Shown here one piece after another: positions 9,930 to 19,491 of a stretch of 64,000 bases of DNA. Under the pieces are notes generated by a model. It worked only from the letters and a program-made list of their open reading frames with translations. It searched no databases and was not told the DNA's origin. This DNA is from an uncultured Rhizobiaceae group bacterium (lineage in GTDB: Bacteria > Pseudomonadota > Alphaproteobacteria > Rhizobiales > Rhizobiaceae): positions 62,001-126,000 of the forward strand of contig CALHCF010000004.1 of the NCBI GenBank assembly GCA_937930635.1, read 5' to 3'. Within the stretch, counting starts at the first letter, position 1. Every line of letters starts with the position of its first letter. A program made the position numbers and the translations under genes.

Positions 9930-9958
9930 AATACTCTCTTTTCTGTTGGCCTTGGGGA

Positions 9959-10465
9959 TTAGCCGTCTTTTAAGCCCGATATCGGCTCGACATAGGACAT
10001 CTCCATGTCCCAGGGGAAATAAATCCACGTATCCTGGCTGACTTCTGTCACAAACGTATCGGCCAGTGGAACACCCTTGGGTTTGGCATAGACGGTAGCG
10101 ATATGGGCATTTGGCAGCATTTCGCGCACCTTTTTGGCGGTCGCACCGGTATCTGTGAGGTCGTCGATCACCAGCACTCCACGGCCGCCATCGACATCGG
10201 CCAGAGTCCCGCTGATGCCTTTGATGACGTCCAGCTCCCCCTGATCCTTATACTCATGGTAGGAAGCGATGCCGACCGTCTCAATAGTGCGAATACCAAG
10301 TTCCCTGGCAATAATGGCTGCGGGAACCAATCCACCGCGGGTAATTGCCACTATGGCTGTCCATTGGGCATCGTTACCCGGACCGGCAAGCCGCCAGGCC
10401 AAAGCCTTGCAGTCACGGTGAAATTGGTCCCATGATACCGGAAAGGCCTTTGGTGATGAGGACAT
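9959..10465 (-). CDS. gpt: Xanthine phosphoribosyltransferase
   Basis: Purine salvage enzyme that attaches PRPP to xanthine or guanine (and weakly hypoxanthine). The 168-residue product carries the type I PRTase PRPP loop [14 protein letters not shown] and the Gpt-like C-terminal [17 protein letters not shown] start at the ATG at 10465, which has AGGA seven bases upstream; the longer form would begin with a TTG. It is the first gene of a five-gene minus-strand operon, with a 137-base divergent spacer shared with the methyltransferase-like gene. Pairing of gpt with RidA, a racemase-superfamily enzyme, an exporter and a GST is unusual. Confidence 0.92.
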   Translation of the reverse strand: MSSSPKAFPVSWDQFHRDCKALAWRLAGPGNDAQWTAIVAITRGGLVPAAIIARELGIRTIETVGIASYHEYKDQGELDVIKGISGTLADVDGGRGVLVIDDLTDTGATAKKVREMLPNAHIATVYAKPKGVPLADTFVTEVSQDTWIYFPWDMEMSYVEPISGLKDG

Positions 10466-10602
10466 GACAGGTTCCTGCAACTATGCGTGGGTTAATGCGT
10501 TTAGCATCACATACTTCTTGCGCAGCCTCACATTTACCTGTCAAGCGGACTGTTAACGCGATCCCCTGTAGCTTCTTTCAGCGCACTCAATAAAGGCACT
10601 TC

Positions 10603-11724
10603 ATGAGCGACAAGCCATTTCGTTTCTATGACAACCGGCAAAAGTATCTTGCCTTTGTGACAACCACCAATGAGAAATGGAAAGTTTCCGAACGGGCTGC
10701 GCAGGAACTTGACCTCCTTGAACCCACGCCGCCCGCCTTTCGGCTGTTTGATGCAGGTATTGGCGATGGTGCCGTTCTGGCCAATATCATGCGCGCGCTG
10801 CACCAGCGTCATCCTCAGGTGCCGCAATATGTTGTCGGCAAGGAAATCAGCCTGGAAGACTTACGCCTGACGCTGGAAAAAATGCCGGACAGGTTGGTCG
10901 AACACCCCGCAAGCGTGATCGTCATGACAAACCTGTTTTTCGCTGAGGCGCCATGGTTGAAACCAAACAATCCAAAAATGCTGGAAAAACTGGTCTGGAA
11001 AACGGTCTCTTTGGAGGGGGACTCGTCCTTTGGCTTTTCAGAGCAATTGAGAGGGCTTGACGAACATCTGGTTGAAAATTGGCAGATTCGGTCTTCAGAA
11101 AAGTCCGGGAACCCCATGTATATCACGCCATCGGTCCTCGTTATTCACCGCAAGGACCATGCTTTTTTGTTGGATGATATCATTCCGCGCAAAAACGCAG
11201 CAAAGGCCGATTATGATCTCGTGGTGGCATCGCAGCCTTGGCGTGCCCGCACGAAGGCTGAACTGAAAGCCCGTTCAATCTTGCGACCTTTGGCTGACAG
11301 CCTTGCGCCGGGAGGGCGGATGCTCGTTGCACAATCTGCGGGTAACGACCCCGGTGCTGAAATCATCAATGCTGTCTGGAAAGATGAAGAGCTTTTTCCC
11401 ATTGATCGATATGCGCTTGCAAAAGCGCTCAGGGATGAGTTGGGCGCACGCCAAAATGAATTCGAATTGGAAATACCAAGCGGTGGCGACGCTCTTCTGT
11501 CTTATCGTATGCACACCTTGCCGGAAGAAGTTGGCCATTCTATCGGCACGTCAACTTTGTTCGCGGCGTGGAATGCAGCCACCTATGTTGCGCAGATCGA
11601 CGATCGTCGGATGAGCGAGACGTTGACAGGGACCAAACATCTGGAAGCCACAGCACAGGTTCTGCAAAAATATGGCGGTCTTTGGTTCAATGATGAGGTT
11701 TTCGTGGTCACCCGCAAGAAGTAG
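10603..11724 (+). CDS. SAM-dependent methyltransferase-like protein
   Basis: 373-residue cytosolic protein. Residues about 48-60 (FRLFDAGIGDGAVLANIM) look like the nucleotide-binding motif I of class I SAM methyltransferases, and DYDLVVASQPW near residue 205 resembles a later motif. Homologous proteins are common in Rhizobiales under the generic name class I SAM-dependent methyltransferase, to my recollection; no target is known to me. The start ATG follows AAAGG. It is monocistronic, divergent from gpt, and ends seven bases before the convergent molybdopterin-type gene. Length and the non-canonical spacing between motifs leave open that it no longer methylates. Confidence 0.65.
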   Translation: MSDKPFRFYDNRQKYLAFVTTTNEKWKVSERAAQELDLLEPTPPAFRLFDAGIGDGAVLANIMRALHQRHPQVPQYVVGKEISLEDLRLTLEKMPDRLVEHPASVIVMTNLFFAEAPWLKPNNPKMLEKLVWKTVSLEGDSSFGFSEQLRGLDEHLVENWQIRSSEKSGNPMYITPSVLVIHRKDHAFLLDDIIPRKNAAKADYDLVVASQPWRARTKAELKARSILRPLADSLAPGGRMLVAQSAGNDPGAEIINAVWKDEELFPIDRYALAKALRDELGARQNEFELEIPSGGDALLSYRMHTLPEEVGHSIGTSTLFAAWNAATYVAQIDDRRMSETLTGTKHLEATAQVLQKYGGLWFNDEVFVVTRKK

Positions 11725-11731
11725 TGCGGCA

Positions 11732-12466
11732 TTAGCTGGATATCTCAGCCACCATTGCCTCAACAGTAGCATGAGCTGCATCAACCAAGTCTTTGTCACG
11801 GCCTCGAACGACAATTTGTGTTGAATATTTCCCGTCTACATAGCGGGGGTAAGAGCCAATCATTGTGTGAGGATTGGCATCTTGAATGGTGCTCAGCGGT
11901 TCCCCAATCCGTCCTTCACCATGAGGACAATCAACTGTCCTGGATATCATCTTCACGCCGCCTTTCAGCGTTGGCGCTATCGAGTCCATCATCGCCTGCA
12001 TGATTTTGGGTACACCCGCCATGACGTGCACGTTCTCAATGCGAAAACCGGGCGCAACCGAGACTGGATTTTCAATCAGCTCCGCCCCCTTGGTTGTGCG
12101 TGCCATGCGTTTTCGTGATTCTGTAAACTCGGTATCCATTTCGGCGTATCGCGCTTCGAGCAATGCCATCGCTTCGGGGTGATGGATGCAGGGCAGGTTG
12201 AAGGCAGCGGACACGGATTCAGCAGTGATGTCATCGTGCGTCGGGCCAATCCCGCCTGAGGTAAAGACGTAGGTATAGCGGTGCCGAAGTGCGTTGACCG
12301 CGTCGACAATATCCTGTTGATCGTCGCTGACGATACGCACTTCCTTCAGGTCTATGCCCAGATTGGTCAGGTAGTCTGCGACGAAGCCGACATTTCGGTC
12401 TTTGGTCCGCCCCGACAAAATCTCGTCTCCGATAACGACCATGGCCGCAGTGACGGTTTGTGACAT
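11732..12466 (-). CDS. Molybdopterin-binding (MoaB/Mog, CinA N-domain) protein
   Basis: 244-residue protein of the MoaB/Mog fold, as in the N-terminal domain of CinA. The motif IGDEILSGRTKDRN at the start and TSGGIGPTHDDITAESV near residue 75 are diagnostic. It lacks the C-terminal NMN-deamidase domain of full CinA, which is typical of stand-alone alphaproteobacterial versions. Role uncertain: molybdenum cofactor binding or, as for CinA N-domains, nucleotide metabolite cleavage. An AGAGGA ribosome site precedes the ATG. The gene is divergent from tRNA-Leu. Confidence 0.85.
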   Translation of the reverse strand: MSQTVTAAMVVIGDEILSGRTKDRNVGFVADYLTNLGIDLKEVRIVSDDQQDIVDAVNALRHRYTYVFTSGGIGPTHDDITAESVSAAFNLPCIHHPEAMALLEARYAEMDTEFTESRKRMARTTKGAELIENPVSVAPGFRIENVHVMAGVPKIMQAMMDSIAPTLKGGVKMISRTVDCPHGEGRIGEPLSTIQDANPHTMIGSYPRYVDGKYSTQIVVRGRDKDLVDAAHATVEAMVAEISS

Positions 12467-12535
12467 GTCTTTTCCTCTTTATGCGGGAGACGAAAGCAGC
12501 TATCAGCAGGTTTGGTCCAATACACGGACCAAAAC

Positions 12536-12622
12536 GCCCCCTTGGCGAAATTGGTATACGCAGCAGACTTAAAATCTGTAGGTCGAAAGACCGTGCCGGT
12601 TCAAGTCCGGCAGGGGGCACCA
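12536..12622 (+). tRNA. tRNA-Leu (anticodon TAA)
   Basis: Class II tRNA of 87 bases with encoded CCA. The acceptor GCCCCCT pairs with AGGGGGC, the anticodon loop CTTAAAA gives anticodon TAA, a long variable arm (GGTCGAAAGACC) is present, and the T arm is GCCGGTTCAAGTCCGGC. It reads UUA codons. The 3' end lies 28 bases before the following MFS gene. Confidence 0.97.
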
Positions 12623-12650
12623 AAATCTTTCAATCGGAGCTTCTGTCACG

Positions 12651-13835
12651 ATGGCCGGTATCGTTGTTCTTGCCGCGGCCTATGTGATCAGCCATTTCTA
12701 TCGATCTTTTCTGGCAGTTCTTTCACCTCAACTGACGGCCGATCTTGGCATGTCACCAGCAGCGCAAAGCGACGCGTTGGGCGCATGGTTTGCCGCGTTT
12801 GCATTCAGTCAGTTTCTTGTGGGGGTGATGCTCGACCGGTTTGGCCCACGCCTGACAACGGCTCTGCTGTTTGGCGTGCTGGGCGGCGGCGGCGGTTTGC
12901 TGTTTGCGATGGCAGGGTCGGGGACAATGGTGTTGGTTGCCATGATTGCGCTGGGTATCGGCTGCTCGCCTGTCCTCATGGCATCGGTCTATCTTTTCAA
13001 ACGAAACTACGATGGCAAGCAGTTCGCCACGCTGACATCAACATTCATTGCTGTGGGCATGGTTGGCAACATTCTCGGCTCCAGCCCGTTAGCATGGGGC
13101 ATGGAGACCTTCGGATGGCGCTCGGTTATGATGGCGTTGTGCGGAACCACAATCGTTTTGTCTCTGCTGGTCGTTATTCTGGTTACAGATCCACCACGAA
13201 TAACGGTCAAAGACGGCACTCGGGGTGGTTATCTGGACATTTTGAAATTGCCGGAACTGTGGTTCATTCTTCCATTGATATTCGTCAATTATGGTGTTGT
13301 TGGCGGTTTGCGGGGCATTTGGGCGGGCCCATATTTTGAACTTGTACATGGGTTCAAGCTTGAAGATCTCGGCGCTATCACGTTCTGGATGGCGATAGCC
13401 ATGGCAGCCGGAAGTTTTGCCTACGGCCCGGTGGATCGCCTCTTGAACAGCCGCAAATGGGTTGTTTTGGGCGGTGGCTCCATTTCCCTTCTGTGTCTGG
13501 CGTGGTGGGCATTCCACCCCATAATTTCGTCAACCGGTGTCGCGAGCCTTTTGGTGGTGATGGGTTTCTTTTCGCTCTATTATGGCGTCCTCATGGCTCA
13601 CGCCACAGCCAATGTTCCTGCTCATCTCGCCGGGCGTGGCGTCACGCTGGTAAACTTTTTCAACATGGGTGGTGTTGGAGTTATGCAGCTTCTGTCATCG
13701 GAGGTTTATCGCCGAAACGCCAGTGTGGAAGTGCCTGTAGAAGGCTTTAACGGCGTTATCTGGTTCTATTTGTGTGTTTTCGCGTTGGCACTGCTGCTTT
13801 ACGCATTTTCTCGTGACGCTAAACCAAACGGTTAG
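12651..13835 (+). CDS. MFS transporter
   Basis: 394-residue major facilitator with about twelve predicted helices. The loop 2-3 motif reads GVMLDRFGPRLT, and the first helix contains ISHFYRSFLAVLSPQLTADLGMS, a pattern seen in nitrate/nitrite, phosphonate-sugar and related anion:cation symporter groups. The substrate cannot be read from sequence. The gene follows tRNA-Leu by 28 bases, with a weak ribosome site (CGGAG) before the ATG. Its end lies 18 bases from the convergent asparaginase gene. Confidence 0.82.
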   Translation: MAGIVVLAAAYVISHFYRSFLAVLSPQLTADLGMSPAAQSDALGAWFAAFAFSQFLVGVMLDRFGPRLTTALLFGVLGGGGGLLFAMAGSGTMVLVAMIALGIGCSPVLMASVYLFKRNYDGKQFATLTSTFIAVGMVGNILGSSPLAWGMETFGWRSVMMALCGTTIVLSLLVVILVTDPPRITVKDGTRGGYLDILKLPELWFILPLIFVNYGVVGGLRGIWAGPYFELVHGFKLEDLGAITFWMAIAMAAGSFAYGPVDRLLNSRKWVVLGGGSISLLCLAWWAFHPIISSTGVASLLVVMGFFSLYYGVLMAHATANVPAHLAGRGVTLVNFFNMGGVGVMQLLSSEVYRRNASVEVPVEGFNGVIWFYLCVFALALLLYAFSRDAKPNG

Positions 13836-13853
13836 TTCAGGTCTGTTGGACCA

Positions 13854-14861
13854 TCAGGCGGGGAGGGTAGTCGTAATCGATCCAACCGTGATGCCGTTCC
13901 AGTTGGTAAGCCCGTATTGCGACAAATTCGCAAGCCCTTCCTGTAACGGATCATCGTTATCAAGCAGTCTGGCAAAAGTTGCGGCCATCATGGCCTCTGA
14001 TGCTCGTGTGCCACCGTCATCACATTTCAGCGCGATACCAAGGCCCAGTTCGGGCGCGGCACCGCAAAACACCCCCTCCGCTCCGGTTTTTGCAAACAGG
14101 CGTCCTTGCGCCAATGTCATCAATTCAGTGCAAAACCGTTTGGTTCCGGCCATATAGAAAGGCTCGGACATGCAAGCGTTGAGAAGGCGTCGAGCCGCCT
14201 TTGCTCGTTCATTTTCAAACCCTACGCCACTGGCCATGCGGGCAAAGCCCTTGGCCATTGCCTCCAGGGGAATTGCATAGGTTGGGATGGAACAACCGTC
14301 AGTGCCACAGATATCCTGATCATGCGCAGCGCCTGTAACAGCCTGCAGCGTCTCATTGATTGCCTTCTGGATGGCATGGTCCGGTTTGATGTAGCCCGCA
14401 GGGTCAATACCCTGATGCGCCGCCGTGCAGACAAATCCGGCATGTTTTCCGGAGCAATTGTTGCAAATTGCCGGTGGGGTATCATCATAAAGCGTTGTCT
14501 GATGGCGCATCACCCAGGCCTGCGAGGACCAATGGCCACCGCACTCAAGACATGTTTCATCCAGCCCCGCACGGCGCAGCATGTCACGGGCAAGGGCGAT
14601 ATGGGCATCCTCGCCAGAATGAGAAGAACAGGCGAGGGAAAGCTCACGATTGCCAAACTCAAACGCGTCTGCAGCTCCGCTTTCCACCAGCGGCAACGCC
14701 TGTATGGCCTTGATGGCCGACCGAGGAAAAACGGGTGCGGAGACGTCACCAATGGAAAGCACAGCTTTTCCGTCCCCATCGAATACGCTGATCGCCCCAC
14801 GATGAACGCTTTCGACCTTGGGACCGCGGACAACTTCAACAAGAACGGGGTTTGGCGTCAT
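13854..14861 (-). CDS. Asparaginase of the Rhizobium-type (class 3, AsnA/ReAII-like) family
   Basis: Hydrolyses L-asparagine to aspartate and ammonia. The 335-residue sequence belongs to the thermolabile rhizobial asparaginase family, unrelated to E. coli AnsA/AnsB. It has the SxxK element in PRSAIKAIQALP, the NNCSGKHAGF loop and CGTDGCSIP, which carry the conserved serines, lysine and the cysteines proposed to bind zinc in this family. No signal peptide is visible, so it is cytosolic. It is separated from the downstream yghU-like gene (14888) by 26 bases of opposite orientation order (yghU lies upstream on the same strand), so the two may be co-transcribed. Confidence 0.9.
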   Translation of the reverse strand: MTPNPVLVEVVRGPKVESVHRGAISVFDGDGKAVLSIGDVSAPVFPRSAIKAIQALPLVESGAADAFEFGNRELSLACSSHSGEDAHIALARDMLRRAGLDETCLECGGHWSSQAWVMRHQTTLYDDTPPAICNNCSGKHAGFVCTAAHQGIDPAGYIKPDHAIQKAINETLQAVTGAAHDQDICGTDGCSIPTYAIPLEAMAKGFARMASGVGFENERAKAARRLLNACMSEPFYMAGTKRFCTELMTLAQGRLFAKTGAEGVFCGAAPELGLGIALKCDDGGTRASEAMMAATFARLLDNDDPLQEGLANLSQYGLTNWNGITVGSITTTLPA

Positions 14862-14887
14862 GGGAGATTACAACCGTACGCCATACA

Positions 14888-15763
14888 CTATTCGGCGGCC
14901 TCAAGCTTGTCCTGGGTCTTCGTTTCAAAGTCACTTGCATCATGCCGTTCATGCAGCTGAGTTTCGAGGTCACCAAAGGCGCGGTTGACCATTTTGCCGC
15001 GTTTTACCGCATCGCGTGCCGCTAGTTCATCGGTCCAGCGTACGACGTTCTTGTAAGTATGGGTCTCAAGGAACTCAGAAGCGCTATAAACCAGATTGGA
15101 AACCAGCGCGCCGTACCAGGGGAAAATCGCCATATCCGCAATTGTGTATTCATCGCCGGCTATGTAGCGATGCTCGGCCAGCTGGCGATCAAGAACATCA
15201 AGCTGGCGCTTCACCTCCATGGCAAAACGATCGATTGGGTATTCCATCTTGAAAGGTGCGTAAGCGTAAAAGTGACCGAACCCTCCACCCAGATAGGGAG
15301 CGCTGCCCATTTGCCAGAACAGCCAGTTCAGGCATTCAGTGCGAGCGGCAGGATCCGTTGGCAGAAAAGCTCCAAATTTCTCGGCCAGATAGAGCAGAAT
15401 TGAGCCGGACTCGAAAACCCGAACGGGTTTTTCGCCGCTGTGGTCCATCAGCGCCGGGATCTTGGAGTTCGGGTTGGCAGCAACAAAGCCACTGCCGAAC
15501 TGATCGCCCTCATTGATGCGGATTAGCCATGCATCATATTCAGCGCCGGTGTGACCAAGAGCCAGCAACTCCTCAAGCATGACAGTCACTTTCACACCAT
15601 TGGGCGTGGCAAGCGAATAAAGCTGCAACGGGTGTTTCCCAACCTGCAGTTCTTTCTCGTGGGTTGCACCAGCAATCGGGCGGTTGATGTTGGCAAACTG
15701 GCCGCCATTTTCCTGGTCCCATTTCCAGACGCGGGGTGGGGTATATTCAGGGGTATCAGTCAT
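14888..15763 (-). CDS. yghU: YghU-like glutathione-dependent disulfide-bond oxidoreductase (GST family)
   Basis: 291-residue GST of the nu class. The N-terminal extension (TPPRVWKWDQENGGQFANINRP) and the blocks PLQLYSLATPNGVKVTVMLEE and RINEGDQFGSGFVAANPNSK match E. coli YghU, which binds two glutathiones and has disulfide-bond reductase activity. Alternatives are its paralogue YfcG (shorter at the N-terminus). The length fits YghU. It lies 26 bases upstream of the asparaginase gene on the same strand. A 137-base spacer separates its start from the NUDIX gene; I see no clear promoter there. Confidence 0.88.
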   Translation of the reverse strand: MTDTPEYTPPRVWKWDQENGGQFANINRPIAGATHEKELQVGKHPLQLYSLATPNGVKVTVMLEELLALGHTGAEYDAWLIRINEGDQFGSGFVAANPNSKIPALMDHSGEKPVRVFESGSILLYLAEKFGAFLPTDPAARTECLNWLFWQMGSAPYLGGGFGHFYAYAPFKMEYPIDRFAMEVKRQLDVLDRQLAEHRYIAGDEYTIADMAIFPWYGALVSNLVYSASEFLETHTYKNVVRWTDELAARDAVKRGKMVNRAFGDLETQLHERHDASDFETKTQDKLEAAE

Positions 15764-15900
15764 TGATCGTTTCCAGTGATTGTTCGGTGCACGGGAAGTC
15801 CGGGCACGGATAATGAATAGAACAGCTTCGAAGGCGGGAACTCAGAAGATCTGTCGAGAATAGGGGGGCTGGCAGGTGTGTTCAACAAATACAGCGGTTG

Positions 15901-16686
15901 TTAAATGAGTTCACGAAGAAAATTTTTCCCCCGCAGGTGGAAAAAGGGAAGTTTGCTGCTCGGTTTCAGTTCGGGGTCGTCTTCAATGCGCTTCTTCAAC
16001 TCGTCTAACACCGTTACCGTGATCACCGGCAGGTCGAGTTTTCTCGTTTCATCGATTGTCAGCCAGTGCAGGTCTTGCAATTCGCCCGACGGTCCGGTGC
16101 CTTCCGGCAGCCGGTGGGCGATATGACTGGCCCTTGTGGCAAAAAACCAGGCGTCAAAACGACGAGTCCGGCCCGGAGGTGTGATGGCACGCGCGATGAG
16201 GCGAAGCGGATCGAGTGTCGGCGTGACCCCCAGGTCGGCAAAAGCCTGCCAGTCGGAATGACGAACCTGAAAAGGTTTTTGACCGGACTTTTCACCAAGT
16301 AAAAGGCCTGCTTCCTCATAGGTTTCACGCAGACTGGCAAGCGCTAACGCGCGGGCGCGGCGGCGGGTGGGGCGGTTTCGAAGGTTGGTATAGATTTTCT
16401 TTTCGATTGTGGCATGCAGTTCTGTCGCCGCTGGTGCAGAACCGTCAAAGCGGTCAACCCGGCCACCTGGAAATACAAACAGGCCAGGCATGAACTTATG
16501 TCCTTCATGACGGCGACCCATCAGAACTTTCGTGTCTGATCCCTTACCGTCAAGAATAATGAGAGTAGCCGCATCTCGCGGTGGCATATTGGGGCTGCGT
16601 TTTGAGCCGTCCCTTGCTGCTGCTTCTTCCAGTGCATCCCGCGACATTCCACCGGTCAGGCGTTGGCGGTTCTCTTCTGCTGTCAA
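15901..16686 (-). CDS. NUDIX hydrolase
   Basis: 261-residue NUDIX-domain protein that probably hydrolyses a nucleoside-diphosphate derivative. The Nudix box is present as RETYEEAGLLLG, the core REx2EExG, preceded by a substrate-binding strand with FPGGRVD. The start is a TTG three bases after the DUF983 stop, with GAAGAGG eight to nine bases upstream, so it reads as coupled to DUF983. This NUDIX gene follows rnr-DUF983 in many Rhizobiales, which supports a real operon. The molecular substrate is unknown. Confidence 0.87.
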   Translation of the reverse strand: MTAEENRQRLTGGMSRDALEEAAARDGSKRSPNMPPRDAATLIILDGKGSDTKVLMGRRHEGHKFMPGLFVFPGGRVDRFDGSAPAATELHATIEKKIYTNLRNRPTRRRARALALASLRETYEEAGLLLGEKSGQKPFQVRHSDWQAFADLGVTPTLDPLRLIARAITPPGRTRRFDAWFFATRASHIAHRLPEGTGPSGELQDLHWLTIDETRKLDLPVITVTVLDELKKRIEDDPELKPSSKLPFFHLRGKNFLRELI

Positions 16687-16689
16687 AAT

Positions 16690-17112
16690 CTAGGCCTCTT
16701 CTTCGCCACCAAAACCGAACATGCGCACCGCCCATTGAAGGCCGACAACGCCTCCCTTTACGGGCTGCATAAGTGCAAAGGTCAACACACTGGCGAGCGG
16801 TATCCACATCAGCAAATGGGTGACCATGCTAAGGTCCCAGTTGGCTTCGACGATCATCAACAGGGTAACAACGATGTGGCCGACAATGGAAATGACGATA
16901 TAGGGCGGGAAATCCTGCGCCTGTTCGTGATGCAGTTCTTCCCCACAATTGGAACAGGCCGGTTCGACCTTGAGCCATTTTCCAAACATGCGGCCTTCAC
17001 CACAATTGGGACAACGTCCTTTCAACCCTTTCATGATGGCCGGACGCACTGGTCTTTTCGGCACATCTGTTTTCAGCTGGGTTTCTTCGCCATAGTTGAT
17101 TTCAAAACTCAT
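16690..17112 (-). CDS. DUF983 family membrane protein
   Basis: 140-residue protein with an N-terminal zinc-ribbon-like pair CPNCGEG...CSNCGEEL (residues about 34-57) followed by two predicted transmembrane helices (about 72-92 and 98-118). This arrangement defines DUF983, of unknown function. The ATG shares one base with the rnr stop (TGATG), so translation is coupled to rnr. Its stop lies three bases before the NUDIX start. Conserved linkage to rnr suggests, but does not prove, a link to RNA or envelope metabolism. Confidence 0.9.
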   Translation of the reverse strand: MSFEINYGEETQLKTDVPKRPVRPAIMKGLKGRCPNCGEGRMFGKWLKVEPACSNCGEELHHEQAQDFPPYIVISIVGHIVVTLLMIVEANWDLSMVTHLLMWIPLASVLTFALMQPVKGGVVGLQWAVRMFGFGGEEEA

Positions 17113-19436
17113 CAGTTTCTTCTCTTTCTGCTGGCGTGGCCGAAGCGGTTGGAACCTTTTGATCGGCGCGGGCGTCCTGCAGGTGATCCGGATCGTGATC
17201 TCCTGGAACGGGGCAGGCCCTCGCTTTCGCGCCCCTCGCTTATCATATCAAAACGCAGGGCTCCCGCGATCGGCGCCGCCTCTACCAAGCGAACATCGAC
17301 CAAGTCACCCATCTGGAACATAAGTGCAGAATGTTCACCGACAACCGAATGGGTAATTTCATCATACACATAATAGTCATCACCAAGCGCCGACAGGGGA
17401 ATAAACCCGTCCGCACCGGTTTCAGACAAGGTGATAAAGAGGCCAGCACGGGTGACGCCGTTGATACGCCCGGAAAACTCCGCCCCGATTTTTTCGGCTA
17501 AATGGCTGGCAATCAGGCGGTCAACGGTTTGTCGTTCTGCAACCATGGCGCGACGTTCAGTATCGCTGATCTCCCTGGCAATAACATCAAGGCGCTCCTC
17601 CTGCTGAGGAGTAATCCCACCAAGCCCCAGTTTGAGCGACCCAACAAGCGCCCGGTGTACAATGAGATCAGCATAGCGTCGGATCGGTGAGGTAAAATGC
17701 GCATATTTTTTAAGATTGAGACCAAAATGCCCGATATTGACCGGATTGTACTCGGCTTGGGACTGTGACCGCAGAACAACCTGATTGACCAGTTCCTGAT
17801 TATCGCTGCCCTCGACCTGTTTGAGGATCCCGTTGAAACTCGATGGTTTCAGCTGGCCGGCTTTTGCAAGGGGAATTGACAGAGATTTCAAGAACGCGCC
17901 CAGGGATTCAAGCTTCGCCAGCGATGGTGCATCATGAACCCGGTAGATAAGCGGTTGGCGACGTTTTTCCAATGTCTCTGCTGCTGCCACATTGGCCTGA
18001 ATCATGAATTCCTCAACCAGCTTGTGAGCGTCCAGACGTGGCGGTACAATCACCCGGTCTACGCTCCCGTCATCCTTGAGTAGAATTTTCCGTTCCGGCA
18101 TGTCCAGCTCAAGCGGTCCACGGTAGGCACGTCCGCGTTTCAATACTTCATAAGCCGACCACAGAGGCTTAAGTACACTCTCCAGCCAAGGTTCAGCGCG
18201 GGGTGCTTTGCGCCCGTCAATTGCATCCTGCGCCTCAACATAGGCCAGACGCACATGGGAGCGCATCATGATCCTGTGGAAGGTATGGCGCAGTTTGCGG
18301 CCATCACTGGCAAACGTCATGCGAACTGCAAGAGCAGGACGGTCTTCATCTTCTTTCAATGAGCAAAGGTCATTGGAAATCTCTTCCGGCAGCATCGGCA
18401 CAACGCGGTCGGGGAAATAGACGGAATTGCCGCGCAGCAAGGCCTCTTTGTCGAGTGCGCTGCCTGGGCGGACATACCAGGATACGTCTGCAATCGCGAC
18501 GGTGACAATCACGCCATCGGTATTGGTGGGATCATCGTCCGCTTTGGCGAAAATGGCGTCGTCATGGTCCTTTGCGTCCGCAGGATCAATGGTGATCAAT
18601 TGGAGGTCGCGCCAGTCTTCGCGCTTATCCATTTCTGCTGCACCAGCGGCTTTCGCTTCCGCTAACACCTCATCTGGAAATTCCGTGGGGATATTGTGTT
18701 GATGGAGCGCGATGAGCGAGATCGCCTTCTCGGAGTTCAGATCACCGATGACCTTTTCAATTTTTGCCTGTTTGAGCCCATGGGTGTTGCGCCCCACAAT
18801 TGACACTTCAACCAGATCGCCAGCCCCGGCTTCACCGATATTCTTTTCGTAAACGACCAGTTCATGCTGTTTGCGATCAGTTGGTTCAATACGACCGCAA
18901 AACCCATTTTCTGTTACATCGTAAGGGCGGTAAACACCAAGAATTGTACCACGATTGCGATCGATGACTTTCATCACACGGCCACGTGGAGACCCCTTTG
19001 GCGGGATCGAAATTCGCGTTAACACCCGATCGCCGATACCTACCGTCGGCGACTTTGAATGCGGGTGGTTCACAATGCTGATGACGGGGCACTTTCCGTC
19101 ACTTTCCTCATCCCAGTCCAGCGGCTTGGCAATCAGACCACCATCGCGGTCCCGTGTGACGATTTCCAGTACAGTGACTGAGGGCAGTGTGCCTGGTTTT
19201 GCAAAACGTTTGCCGCGTTTTTTGATCAGCCCTTCTTCCTGCAATTCTTTCAGCATGGCTTTGAGGGTAATCTTCTGCTGTCCCTTCAAACCAAAAGCGC
19301 GGGCGACTTCTCGTTTGCCTGACATATCCGGGTTTTCTGTCAGATATTGAAGCAGGGCTTCCCGCGATGGCAGATGCGCCCTCTTGCCCTTATTTTTGTT
19401 CGAGGGCTTCCTGGCAGGTTTTTTCGCTATCGCCAC
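17112..19436 (-). CDS. rnr: Ribonuclease R
   Basis: Processive 3'-5' exoribonuclease of the RNB (RNase II) family that degrades structured RNA. The 774-residue protein has a basic N-terminus, a winged-helix domain, cold-shock domains, the RNB catalytic core (ITIDPADAKDHDDAIFA carries the metal-binding aspartates, near residue 290) and a C-terminal S1 domain ending in a basic arginine/serine-rich tail. It follows topA by 55 bases and overlaps DUF983 by one base. Length and domain order are normal for RNase R. Confidence 0.96.
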   Translation of the reverse strand: MAIAKKPARKPSNKNKGKRAHLPSREALLQYLTENPDMSGKREVARAFGLKGQQKITLKAMLKELQEEGLIKKRGKRFAKPGTLPSVTVLEIVTRDRDGGLIAKPLDWDEESDGKCPVISIVNHPHSKSPTVGIGDRVLTRISIPPKGSPRGRVMKVIDRNRGTILGVYRPYDVTENGFCGRIEPTDRKQHELVVYEKNIGEAGAGDLVEVSIVGRNTHGLKQAKIEKVIGDLNSEKAISLIALHQHNIPTEFPDEVLAEAKAAGAAEMDKREDWRDLQLITIDPADAKDHDDAIFAKADDDPTNTDGVIVTVAIADVSWYVRPGSALDKEALLRGNSVYFPDRVVPMLPEEISNDLCSLKEDEDRPALAVRMTFASDGRKLRHTFHRIMMRSHVRLAYVEAQDAIDGRKAPRAEPWLESVLKPLWSAYEVLKRGRAYRGPLELDMPERKILLKDDGSVDRVIVPPRLDAHKLVEEFMIQANVAAAETLEKRRQPLIYRVHDAPSLAKLESLGAFLKSLSIPLAKAGQLKPSSFNGILKQVEGSDNQELVNQVVLRSQSQAEYNPVNIGHFGLNLKKYAHFTSPIRRYADLIVHRALVGSLKLGLGGITPQQEERLDVIAREISDTERRAMVAERQTVDRLIASHLAEKIGAEFSGRINGVTRAGLFITLSETGADGFIPLSALGDDYYVYDEITHSVVGEHSALMFQMGDLVDVRLVEAAPIAGALRFDMISEGRESEGLPRSRRSRSGSPAGRPRRSKGSNRFGHASRKRRN

Positions 19437-19491
19437 GTTTGTTGCTTTCTACCGGCAGGTTCAGCCCGGCACGGTGTGGCGGGACTTGAGC

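Noticed and set aside
12512-13339. 275-codon plus-strand ORF beginning in tRNA-Leu
   Set aside because: Starts within the tRNA gene and is a frame shadow of the MFS gene at 12651.
14106-14960. 284-codon plus-strand ORF antisense to the asparaginase
   Set aside because: Opposite to a well-matched asparaginase, no motif, no credible start.
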